From the NCBI RefSeq assembly GCF_030161635.1, contig NZ_BSUO01000001.1:3267199-3331198 (forward strand): DNA of 64,000 nucleotides, given 5' to 3'. Source of the DNA: Mobilicoccus caccae. GTDB lineage: Bacteria; Actinomycetota; Actinomycetes; Actinomycetales; Dermatophilaceae. The notes under the pieces were generated by a model that was not told where the DNA came from, searched no databases, and worked only from the letters and a program-made list of their open reading frames with translations. Both the position numbers and the translations under genes were made by a program. Positions 8,334 through 16,927 of the stretch are shown piece by piece; position 1 is the first letter of the stretch; each line of letters starts with the position of its first letter.

Positions 8334-8939
8334 ATGGGTGCCGAAGTGCTGGCCTGGTCGTTCACGTCCGGATGGGCGAGCGGGATCAACGCCTACGCCG
8401 TCGTCCTCGTCATGGGACTGATGGATCGGTTCTGGCAGATCGGGGAGATCCCCGAGGTCCTGGCCCGACCGGACGTCCTCATCGTCGCCGGCGTGTTGTT
8501 CCTGCTCGAGTCGGTGGCCGACAAGATCCCGTATCTCGACTCGGCCTGGGACGCGATCCATCTCGGTGTGCGGCCTGTCGTCGGCGCGGCTCTCGGCTAC
8601 CTCATCGGTCACGAGCAGTCGACGTCACTCGCGGCGGCGCTCGCCGCGACCGGCGGCGTCACCGCACTGCTGGCCCACCTGACGAAGTCGGGAGTACGAG
8701 CGGGGGTCAACCTCTCCCCCGAACCGGTCAGCAACACCGTCGTCAGCGGCGCGGAGGACGTCACCGTCGTCGCCGTGCTCGGCCTGGCGGCGGCCTTCCC
8801 GCTGGTCGCCGCCGGGATCGCCGGCCTGCTGCTGCTGGCGGGCATCATCGTCGGTCTCATGGTCATGCGCGCCGCCGCCCGGCTCCGCCGTCGTCACGCC
8901 CCGGGGCGGGTGCGCGTGGAGCAGGAGAGATCCGGGTAG
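8334..8939 (+). CDS. DUF4126 family membrane protein
   Basis: 201 residues with about four to five hydrophobic segments. The N-terminal SFTSGWASGINAYAVVLVMG, the loop VADKIPYLDSAWD, and LGVRPVVGAALG are the pattern of DUF4126 membrane proteins. The C-terminus is an arginine-rich cytoplasmic tail. Function unknown. About 190 bases upstream (8142-8333) hold no visible gene. Confidence 0.72.
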   Translation: MGAEVLAWSFTSGWASGINAYAVVLVMGLMDRFWQIGEIPEVLARPDVLIVAGVLFLLESVADKIPYLDSAWDAIHLGVRPVVGAALGYLIGHEQSTSLAAALAATGGVTALLAHLTKSGVRAGVNLSPEPVSNTVVSGAEDVTVVAVLGLAAAFPLVAAGIAGLLLLAGIIVGLMVMRAAARLRRRHAPGRVRVEQERSG

Positions 8940-8949
8940 TGGTCCCGAC

Positions 8950-9342
8950 ATGACCGACTTCACCGCACACCTGGGCATCCAGGCCGCCTCCCCCGACGAC
9001 ACCGACCGACCGGGACGGGACGCCGGCAAGGCCCTCACCGTCACCGGCGAGCACCTCAACCGCAACGGCACCCTCCACGGCGGCGTCATGGCCACGATGC
9101 TCGACACCGTGATGGGCGACGCCGTCCGCAGCGCCCTCGAGGAGGGGCAGGACACGGCGACCGTCTCGATGACCGTCACCTACCTCGGGCCGGCGAAAGA
9201 GGGGGACGAGTTGCGTGCCAGCGCGGAGATCCGCAAGCGCGGGTCCTCCCTGGTCCTCACCGAGGCCGACCTCGTCAGGCCCGAGGACGACACGGCGATC
9301 GCGCATGCCGTGGGCACCTTCACGGTCCTCTCCTCGGACTGA
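8950..9342 (+). CDS. PaaI-family hotdog-fold thioesterase
   Basis: 130 residues. The family motif NRNGTLHGGVMATMLDTVMG (residues about 37-56) contains the N, the HGG and the helix Asp used for hydrolysis of acyl-CoA thioesters. The second half, TVSMTVTYLGPAKEGDELRA, is the dimer-forming strand region. It follows the DUF4126 gene by 10 nt and may be co-transcribed. The acyl substrate is not known; relatives act on aromatic or medium-chain acyl-CoAs. Confidence 0.85.
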   Translation: MTDFTAHLGIQAASPDDTDRPGRDAGKALTVTGEHLNRNGTLHGGVMATMLDTVMGDAVRSALEEGQDTATVSMTVTYLGPAKEGDELRASAEIRKRGSSLVLTEADLVRPEDDTAIAHAVGTFTVLSSD

Positions 9343-9450
9343 ACCGGAGCCCCCGACCGGGCGCCGCCGGGGAACGAACCCGGGCCTTCAGGCGTTGGAA
9401 CGGGCGAGATGAACGTGTATCCCCCGCCCATCGCCGCCCGAGGAGGCTCG

Positions 9451-9735
9451 ATGACATCCACCCACACCGGCCGCCCGGTCCTCATCGACGCCGCGCCCCG
9501 CAAGTCCCTGGTGCTCTCCCTCGTCCTGACCTTCTTCCTCGGTCCGTTCGGGATGTTCTACACGACGATCTTCGGCGCCCTGGTCATGCTGGCCGTGAGC
9601 GTTCCGCTGCTCATCCTCACCCTAGGCGCGGCCTGGGCCGGCATCGTTCCGGCCTGCATGATCTGGGGCGCGTGGTCCGGCCACCGCCACAACGAACGCC
9701 AGCGGCGCATCTACGCCGCCCGAGGTGGCTGGTGA
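9451..9735 (+). CDS. Small membrane protein of unknown function (first of a related pair)
   Basis: 94 residues from the ATG at 9451, chosen because AGGAGG lies at 9441-9446; an ATG at 9409 in frame has no such site. Two to three membrane segments fill residues 17-70. The motif LGPFGMFYTTIFGALVM is shared in spacing with the next gene (LGPIGLLYSSRVGALVT), so the two are divergent duplicates. The C-terminus is basic. No function can be assigned. Confidence 0.68.
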   Translation: MTSTHTGRPVLIDAAPRKSLVLSLVLTFFLGPFGMFYTTIFGALVMLAVSVPLLILTLGAAWAGIVPACMIWGAWSGHRHNERQRRIYAARGGW

Positions 9736-10190
9736 TGACCCCACCGTCCACGTACGCCTCACCGATCCCGCCGCTGGCCGAGCCCGCCCGCACGGCGCGC
9801 ACGGGCGGGTACGACCGCTTCGGCAACCCGCAGGACACGGTGCACGACCTGCAGGCCGCACCTGTGGTCGCGGCGCGGCCGATGCCGTATCCCCGAAGGA
9901 TCGCCCGACCCCGGTCGGTGCTGCTCGCCGTGTTTCTGGCGGCGCTGCTGGGCCCGATCGGGTTGCTGTACTCCAGCCGGGTGGGGGCGCTCGTGACCTC
10001 CACGTTCTTCCTGCTCATCGCGCTTCCCGTCGTGCCGTTCTGGCCGGAGTGGGTCTTCGTCGCCGCCGTTCCCGTGTACGTCCTCAGCGTCATGTGGGCG
10101 TTCTTCGCGACACTCGGCCGCAACGCCACCATCGCCTTCCAGCACCGCTGGACGGTCCACTCCGTGACCCGGCCCACGGGTCGTCGGTGA
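9735..10190 (+). CDS. Small membrane protein of unknown function (second of a related pair)
   Basis: 151 residues. The ATG overlaps the stop of the previous gene (TGATG). A soluble N-terminal region of about 60 residues (Pro-rich, with GGYDRFGNPQ) precedes two to three membrane segments containing LGPIGLLYSSRVGALVT. The shared motif and tandem order point to an old duplication and joint action in the membrane. No known family could be named with confidence. Confidence 0.65.
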   Translation: MTPPSTYASPIPPLAEPARTARTGGYDRFGNPQDTVHDLQAAPVVAARPMPYPRRIARPRSVLLAVFLAALLGPIGLLYSSRVGALVTSTFFLLIALPVVPFWPEWVFVAAVPVYVLSVMWAFFATLGRNATIAFQHRWTVHSVTRPTGRR

Positions 10191-10287
10191 CCCGCGGCCC
10201 ACGCACCACCCCACGCCTGGCTTCCGGCAGGCACCGCGGGCGTTCATCGCTCCGCGGATCCCGACCGACGACCAGGAGCGTGTCGAC

Positions 10288-10878
10288 ATGTCGGTGACCG
10301 TCATCATCCTGTGCGGAGGCACCTCGGCACGCATGGGCGGGGTGGACAAGACCGCGATGGACCTCGACGGCCGGAGCGTGCTGGACCGCATCGTGGTCGA
10401 CCTGCCTGACGACTGGCCCATCGTGTGCGTCGGTGAGCCCCGCCCCCTCTCGCGCGACGTGACCTGGACGCGGGAGGACCCGCCGCTCGGCGGACCCGTC
10501 GCAGGCCTGGCCGCCGGACTCGCCGCAGGGCCCGACTCCGACGTGATCGTCACCCTGGCGGGTGACCAACCCTTCGCCGGACCCACGGCGGTGGCCTGCG
10601 CGGAGTCGCTGCGCGGCGCCCAGCTCGGCCCCGACATCGACGGTGTCGCCGCACGTCAGGACGACGGGCACCCTCAAGCGCTCCTGGCCGCCTACCGGCG
10701 GGAGCCGTTCGCGCGCGCCGTGTCGGCCGCGGACCCGGGCAGCGGCGTCTACCGCACGCTCTCCCGTCTCGAGGTCCTCACCCTCGACTCCGACACCCGC
10801 GCGACGCTCGACGTCGACACCCCCGCCGACCTCGACGACGCCCGGTCGACGATCCGCGACGCCGACGCCTCCGGGTGA
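10288..10878 (+). CDS. mobA: Molybdenum cofactor guanylyltransferase
   Basis: 196 residues. The nucleotide-binding start IILCGGTSARMGGVDKTAM is the MobA signature (L-x-G-G-x-S/T-x-R-M-G-x-x-K), and TLAGDQPFAG holds the metal-binding Asp. MobA joins GMP from GTP to molybdopterin to make the guanine dinucleotide cofactor. That cofactor is needed by the NarG subunit encoded further along this window, although the genes are not linked in an operon. The relation to MobA rather than another sugar-nucleotidyltransferase-like protein rests on length and motif. Confidence 0.8.
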   Translation: MSVTVIILCGGTSARMGGVDKTAMDLDGRSVLDRIVVDLPDDWPIVCVGEPRPLSRDVTWTREDPPLGGPVAGLAAGLAAGPDSDVIVTLAGDQPFAGPTAVACAESLRGAQLGPDIDGVAARQDDGHPQALLAAYRREPFARAVSAADPGSGVYRTLSRLEVLTLDSDTRATLDVDTPADLDDARSTIRDADASG

Positions 10879-10923
10879 GGCGCCCGACGACGACCGCGCC
10901 GATCAGCACGACGCCGATCGGCC

Positions 10924-11331
10924 CTACACGGCGTCACCGGCGATGTTGATGTGCCAGGAGATGCCGAAGCGGTCGGTGAGGAGGCCGTACACGTCTCCCC
11001 ACATCTGCTTCTCCAGGGGCATGACCACCTCGCCGGCTTCGGTGAGGCGCATCCAGTAGCCCTCCATCGCCGACGCGTCGTCGCCGGAGATGGAGATCTG
11101 GATGTTGTTGCCCGGCACGAGATCCGGGCCCATCCCCGGGAGTTGGTCGCTGGCGTAGAGGTGGAAACCGCTCGGGGTCTCCAGGGCGGCGTGCATGACA
11201 CCGTCCTCCTCCATCCCGGCATCCTTGAAGGTCATCACCTGCACCGTGCCCCCGAGGACGTCGGCGTAGAACTCCATGGCCTCACCCGCGTTTCCGGGGA
11301 AGGACAGATAGGGATTGAGCTGCATCGTCAT
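10924..11331 (-). CDS. VOC-family protein, PhnB-like
   Basis: 135 residues. It begins MQLNPYLSFPGNAGEAMEFY, with ADVLGG and a later MWGDVYGLLTDRFGISWHI, the layout of the PhnB/3-demethylubiquinone-methyltransferase-like vicinal-oxygen-chelate fold. Despite old annotations these proteins are not methyltransferases. Their substrate is unknown. It is preceded (on its strand) by the insertion sequence, which landed about 60 bp upstream of its start and may have moved or supplied promoter sequence. Confidence 0.8.
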   Translation of the reverse strand: MTMQLNPYLSFPGNAGEAMEFYADVLGGTVQVMTFKDAGMEEDGVMHAALETPSGFHLYASDQLPGMGPDLVPGNNIQISISGDDASAMEGYWMRLTEAGEVVMPLEKQMWGDVYGLLTDRFGISWHINIAGDAV

Positions 11332-11390
11332 GGCGTGTTCCTCATCGTGGATCCCGACGTCGACCCGTGTGATCGGCCGACACCGCCGAG

Positions 11391-11396
11391 GCTAGC
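11391..11396 (+). repeat. Target-site copy GCTAGC, left of the insertion sequence
   Basis: GCTAGC directly abuts the TGT end of the element and is repeated exactly at 13837-13842 after the ACA end. A core CTAG target duplicated on insertion explains both copies. Confidence 0.65.
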
Positions 11397-11422
11397 TGTT
11401 GCTGGCCAGGAGGTTGTTGACG
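11397..11422 (+). repeat. Left terminal inverted repeat of the IS481-type element
   Basis: Begins TGTTGCTGGCCAGGAG and ends GTTGTTGACG. It matches the reverse complement of 13811-13836 at 22 of 26 positions, with the mismatches near the outer end and at one middle base. Confidence 0.85.
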
Positions 11423-11457
11423 GCGGTGCTGCCTCGTACCCAGTGGTGATCTTCAGG

Positions 11458-11488
11458 TTGACTCTGCCCTTGGGGGAAGGCGTGTGCT
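11458..11488 (+). promoter_or_regulatory. MerR-type promoter/operator inside the insertion sequence
   Basis: TTGACT (11458-11463) and a weak -10, TGTGCT (11483-11488), are 19 bp apart, the over-long spacer typical of promoters activated by MerR proteins. Within the spacer lies the dyad CTGCCC-TTGG-GGGAAG (11464-11479, one mismatch). The first passenger gene starts 48 bp downstream after GAAAGGA. It probably drives both passengers and the transposase and is controlled by the MerR protein encoded in the same unit. Confidence 0.65.
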
Positions 11489-11535
11489 CTTGTGTAGCCC
11501 ATCGGACAGTCCGGTGGGCGACCGAAAGGATCACG

Positions 11536-12027
11536 ATGACTGATTTCGTTGTGGAAGAGCGCCCTGAACGTCCCTGGGTCGGAGTGTCGATCACCGGGGA
11601 ACTCGCCCACTGGGGTCGGGTGAACGCGCATGTGCCGCAGATTTACGCTGCTCTGGCAGCAGCCGGAGGGATCCCTCTCGGTGGGCCGGTCTACCAGTAC
11701 CACCGTATGAAGACCGCCGCCGATCCGATGGATATCACCGTCTCGGTTCCGGTGGCCGTGTGCATCGAGCTCGGTGAGGGCTACGAGACTGGCGTCCTTC
11801 CCGCCGGCCGGTATCTCGTGGCACGACCGGAAGGGGGCCCGGATGTTCTGGATCGCGTGCACGGGGAGATGTGGCAGTGGGCGAGTGTGCAGGGACTCGA
11901 TCTGGCAATCGAGGAGCGAGCCGACGGCATCCACTGGCAGGCGCGTACCGAGCAGTTCCTCACGGACCCTGAGACCGAGCCCGACCGCAGCAAATGGGCG
12001 GTCGAGGTCGCATACTTACTCTCGTGA
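11536..12027 (+). CDS. GyrI-like effector-binding domain protein (IS passenger 1)
   Basis: 163 residues from the ATG at 11536, with GAAAGGA upstream. The fold pattern is the GyrI-like/SOUL small-molecule-binding domain, made of two related halves. Visible landmarks are VGVSITGELAHWGRVNAHVP, a GGPVYQYHRM segment, VSVPVAVCIELG, and LPAGRYLVARPEGG. Such stand-alone domains bind hydrophobic cationic drugs and may sequester or hydrolyse them. The stop TGA overlaps the GTG of the MerR gene. As part of the passenger unit it might blunt the signal that the MerR protein senses. No enzyme activity can be claimed from sequence alone. Confidence 0.75.
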   Translation: MTDFVVEERPERPWVGVSITGELAHWGRVNAHVPQIYAALAAAGGIPLGGPVYQYHRMKTAADPMDITVSVPVAVCIELGEGYETGVLPAGRYLVARPEGGPDVLDRVHGEMWQWASVQGLDLAIEERADGIHWQARTEQFLTDPETEPDRSKWAVEVAYLLS

Positions 12028-12839
12028 GCGGGAACGCCAGGCTATCGATCGGGGAATTCAGCCGCCTCACCTGGCTGTCACCAAAGGCACTACGCCTTTA
12101 CGAGCGGAAGGGTCTGCTGCTGCCGGATCTCGTCGACGAGTACACGGGCTACCGCTACTATCGGCGATCCCAGGCCGAGCGGGCACGCATGATCGCGCTG
12201 CTGCGCCGCGTCGGGATGCCGCTGGAGCGGGTCAGTGCTGTGCTCGACGCTGAGGAGGGCCGCCGACGCGATCTGATCGAGGCGTATCGCGTGGAGACCA
12301 CGCGCGCGCACGAACGCGCCGTCGCCCTGCTTGATGGCCTGGCGGACGGTCCCCGCGAGGACCCGGCCGAGTGCGCGCCGAAAGTGCAGAGCCGCGTGGC
12401 GAAGCCGTGGGCGTTTGTTTCGCGCACGCTCCGCACGACCGCGGCCGACCTGCCGTCTCATATCGAACGAACCGCCTCCGCCCTGGCACAACGCGCCGGA
12501 ACCGACATCGACCGGGGCGCACCGCTCGTGGTCGTGTACCACGGCGAGGTGAGTTGGGAGTCGGACGGACCGATCGAGATCCGTGTACCCGTTCGGGACG
12601 ATGATGCGGCTGACGGCAGAGAACCTGAGGGCAACGAGTTCTTCGTCGACGTTCCGTTCGGCGAGGTCCAGTTCCCCACGATCTTGCGTTCCTTTGACGC
12701 GGTGCGCGAAGCTGCCGCGAGCGGCGGTTACCGCCCGTCGGGATCACCGCGCGAGATCTATCTCGATGGCGACCCGTTTCGATGCCAAGTCGCACATCGC
12801 TACGTCGCGTCCACGCTTGCAGGTGGTGGGAGCTCGTGA
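12024..12839 (+). CDS. MerR-family regulator with C-terminal effector-binding domain (IS passenger 2)
   Basis: 271 residues from the GTG at 12024, overlapping the previous stop by 4 nt. The N-terminal winged helix is LSIGEFSRLTWLSPKALRLY followed by ERKGLLLP and GYRYY, the classical MerR DNA-binding part. A long dimerisation helix (about 70-105) follows, and then a C-terminal domain of BmrR/GyrI type (about 150-271). It should bind the 19-bp-spacer promoter at 11458-11488 and switch it on when an effector binds. Its stop overlaps the transposase GTG (GTGA, 12836-12839), so transposase translation is coupled to it. Confidence 0.82.
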   Translation: MSGNARLSIGEFSRLTWLSPKALRLYERKGLLLPDLVDEYTGYRYYRRSQAERARMIALLRRVGMPLERVSAVLDAEEGRRRDLIEAYRVETTRAHERAVALLDGLADGPREDPAECAPKVQSRVAKPWAFVSRTLRTTAADLPSHIERTASALAQRAGTDIDRGAPLVVVYHGEVSWESDGPIEIRVPVRDDDAADGREPEGNEFFVDVPFGEVQFPTILRSFDAVREAAASGGYRPSGSPREIYLDGDPFRCQVAHRYVASTLAGGGSS

Positions 12840-13841
12840 CGACGCACCATCGCAACGCGCCCCTCACTCTGGAGGGAAGGAAACGGCTCGTCGAACGATG
12901 TCACACCCGCCCGATCGCGCATGTGGCCGCCGACATGGGCATCTCGCGTGCCACAGCATCGAAGTGGGTCAATCGCCACAAGCAGCACGGCGAACTCGGA
13001 TTGATCGATCGCTCAGACTCCAGCACGACAACCGACTGCAACGCCGGGCCAGCTCGTAAAGCGGATTGCGACGATGCGACGCGAGAACAAGTGGCCCGCC
13101 TCACGGATCGCCTTCGAGCTCCACAAGGACAAGACACCTGTCGTCCGCCGCACGATCACACGGCTGCTCGCCCAGCTCGGGCTGAACCACCGGAAGTTCA
13201 TCGACCCGAACGGCGAGAACAACCGGGAGCCGCAGAAGATCAACGCCGAACGGCCCGGACATATGGTGCACATCGACGTGAAGAAAGCCGGCCGCATTCC
13301 CGAAGGCGGCGGTTGGCGAGTGCACGGCAAGGGCAGCGCCGAGGACAAAGCGGTGGCACGAACGAAAACTCGGGGCGCAAAGACCGGCTATGTGTTCCTC
13401 CACTCCGCGATCGACGGCTACTCCCGACTCGCCTACACCGAAGCTCTGCCTGACGAGAAGGCCGTGACCGCCATCGCGTTCCTAGACCGGGCGAGAACAT
13501 GGTTCGCCGCTCACGGCATCACCCAGATCGAGCGCATCGTCACCGACAACGGATCCTGCTACCGCGCACATGCCTTCGCTGACGCGATTGGTGGGAGCCG
13601 ACATCAGCGGATCACGCCCTACACGCCGCGCCACAATGGGAAGGTCGAGCGGTACAACCGCATTCTCGCCGAAGAGTTTCTCTATGCTCGCATCTGGCAC
13701 TCAGAAGCCGAACGGGTCGACGCCCTCGAGGCCTGGAATCTGTGCAACAACTACCACCGGCCGCACAGCGCGCACAGCGGACAGCCTCCGGCATCGGCGA
13801 CACCGTCACGCGTCAACAACGTCCTGGCCTCCTACAGCTAG
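12836..13841 (+). pseudogene. IS481-family transposase (one frameshift)
   Basis: About 334 residues if repaired. The first part (GTG at 12836) has an HTH, IAHVAADMGISRATASKWVN. The second part, open to 13841, carries the DDE integrase core: D in MVHIDVKK, D in VTDNGSCYR, E in HNGKVERYNR. The frame changes between about 13018 and 13035; one extra base near 13027 restores the reading IDRSDSST-QPTATPGQL. The sign is opposite to the other frameshifts in this window and no C run is present, so it may be a real inactivating change or a frameshift used for expression. The last codon and stop (AGC TAG) extend over the right end into the duplicated target. Confidence 0.82.
13811..13836 (+). repeat. 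Right terminal inverted repeat of the IS481-type element
   Basis: CGTCAACAACGTCCTGGCCT... to ACA at 13836. It encodes the transposase C-terminus VNNVLASY and is the inverted partner of 11397-11422. Confidence 0.85.
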
Positions 13842-13842
13842 C
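13837..13842 (+). repeat. Target-site copy GCTAGC, right of the insertion sequence
   Basis: Exact copy of 11391-11396. The TAG inside it (13839-13841) is the transposase stop codon. Confidence 0.65.
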
Positions 13843-13910
13843 CACCACCACCGACAAGGGGGTGCCACTCGGCCGACTCGGCGGGCGGGCCAGCGCCTAG
13901 GGTTGAGCGC

Positions 13911-14888
13911 ATGAAGGCTGTGACCATCCCCGAACCCGGAGACATCGACGCCCTCGTCCTCGCCGACGTGGACGACCCCACCCCCGGCCCCGGCGAGGTA
14001 CTCCTCGACGTGGCGGCCGCCGGCGTCAACCGCGCCGACCTCATGCAGCGCATGGGCCACTACCCGCCTCCGCCCGGGGCGTCCGAGTACCCCGGTCTCG
14101 AGGTGAGCGGCACGATCGCCGCCCTCGGTGACGACGTCGAGGGGTTCGAGGTCGGTCAGGAGGTGTGCGCGCTCCTCTCCGGCGGCGGTTACGCCGAGAA
14201 GGTCGCGGTGCCCGCGGGTCAGCTCCTGCCGGTGCCCTCGGGGGTGTCCCTCCTCGACGCGGCGGCGCTGGCCGAGGTCGTCTCCACCGTCTGGTCCAAC
14301 GTGTTCATGACGGCCAACCTGCAGCCGGGCCAGACCCTGCTCGCCCACGGCGGCGGCAGCGGCATCGGCACCATGGCGATCCAGCTCGCCAAGCAGATCG
14401 GCGCGCGCGTGGCCGTCACGGCAGGTTCGACCGAGAAGCTGGACTTCTGCCGCGAGCTCGGTGCCGACATCCTCATCAACTACCGCGAGCAGGACTTCGT
14501 GGAGGAGCTGAAGGAGGCCACCGACGGCCACGGTGCCGACGTCATCCTCGACAACATCGGCGCCAAGTACCTCGGTCGCAACGTCGACGCCCTCGCCACG
14601 AGCGGCCGACTCGTCGTCATCGGGATGCAGGGCGGCCGCAAGGGCGAGCTCGACCTCGGCAAGCTGCTCGCCAAGCGCGGCGCGGTCATCGCGACCTCGT
14701 TGCGCGCCCGGCCCGCGGAGGAGAAGGCGACGATCGTCGCGTCGGTCCGTGAGCACGTGTGGCCGCTCATCGAGAAGGGTGCCGTCCGCCCGATCATCCA
14801 CACCACGCTCCCCCTCGACCAGGTGCGCGAGGCCCACCGCATCCTCGAGGAGTCCTCACACATCGGCAAGGTGCTCCTCACCATCTGA
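13911..14888 (+). CDS. NADPH:quinone oxidoreductase-like MDR protein
   Basis: 325 residues, the usual length. No catalytic zinc site is seen, as expected for quinone reductases. Landmarks are AAAGVNRADLMQRMGHYPPP, the nucleotide-binding AHGGGSGIGTMAIQLAKQIG and VTAGSTEKLDFCRELGAD, and the C-terminal HTTLPLDQVREAH. The PIG3/QorA-like subgroup reduces quinones or alpha,beta-unsaturated carbonyls with NADPH in the cytoplasm. The start lies about 70 bp after the insertion sequence, so its own promoter may be interrupted or supplied by the element. Confidence 0.87.
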   Translation: MKAVTIPEPGDIDALVLADVDDPTPGPGEVLLDVAAAGVNRADLMQRMGHYPPPPGASEYPGLEVSGTIAALGDDVEGFEVGQEVCALLSGGGYAEKVAVPAGQLLPVPSGVSLLDAAALAEVVSTVWSNVFMTANLQPGQTLLAHGGGSGIGTMAIQLAKQIGARVAVTAGSTEKLDFCRELGADILINYREQDFVEELKEATDGHGADVILDNIGAKYLGRNVDALATSGRLVVIGMQGGRKGELDLGKLLAKRGAVIATSLRARPAEEKATIVASVREHVWPLIEKGAVRPIIHTTLPLDQVREAHRILEESSHIGKVLLTI

Positions 14889-14927
14889 GCCCACACCTTC
14901 AGGCGACACGGCGATCCGCCCGGCGGG

Positions 14928-15307
14928 CTACCCCCGCGCGGGCGGTTCGTAGTGGTGCCGGAAGGTCCACGACGTCAGCGCGGTGGCGACCATGGCGATG
15001 AGGACCCCGAGAAAGATGTGCAGGCCGATGAGGTCCATCTCGCCGAGCGCGTACTGCGCCACCGAGAGCGCCGCCAGCAGCAGCGCGAGCACCGTGGACA
15101 CCGTGCCCGCGAACCGGCGCAGAACGACGTAGAGCACCGCCGTCACCACCAGGACGGCGACGGTGACCCCCGCGCCGACCTCGTGGAACGCCCGGTACTT
15201 CCCCTCACCGCCGAGGAACGCCGCCGCCCACCCGGCCTGCGCGATGCAGGCCGAGAGGGCGAGCGTGGCGAGCGTCCGCAGGGCGATGAGCGCCGGGTGC
15301 GGCAGCC

Positions 15308-15311
<4 letters not shown>
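14928..15311 (-). CDS. Small four-helix membrane protein of unknown function
   Basis: 127 residues from the GTG at 15311, which overlaps the malic enzyme stop (GTGA), so it is co-translated with it. Four membrane helices are evident: IALRTLATLALSACIAQAGW, GVTVAVLVVTAVLYVVL, VSTVLALLLAALSVAQYAL, and LHIFLGVLIAMVATALTSW. The arrangement resembles small uncharacterised actinobacterial membrane proteins near central-metabolism genes. No function can be given. Confidence 0.65.
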
Positions 15312-16707
<1,396 letters not shown>

Positions 16708-16927
16708 GAGCCCGAGATTAACCGTGGACCGTGGGTGTTCGCAGGCGTGACTCAGGGACGTACGTCACGTCCGGATGACGGACCTGTGTCCCGATACGTG
16801 ATACACACCGGTGCCGAGCCCTCCGCCGGGCGCGATCATGGCGGACGGAGACCGAGTGCGGGCGCGCCGACGCCCACGTCACCCCGATCACCGACGACGA
16901 ACCCACGCGAACGACTGGAGGGCCCTC

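Larger units (their letters stand above)
11397..13836 (+). mobile_element. IS481-family insertion sequence with two passenger genes
   Basis: The element runs from TGT (11397) to ACA (13836). It has 26-bp terminal inverted repeats (22 of 26 identical) and is flanked by GCTAGC on both sides. It is about 2.4 kb, roughly double the size of a usual IS481 element (about 1.0-1.3 kb). The extra length is a GyrI-like gene and a MerR regulator, placed between the left end and the transposase, reading in the same direction with GTGA overlaps. The family call rests on the transposase (DDE core with HIDVKK, VTDNGS, RHNGKVERYNR) and its NNVLASYS end encoded in the right repeat. Because the passengers lie inside the repeats, they should move with the element. 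Confidence 0.85.
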
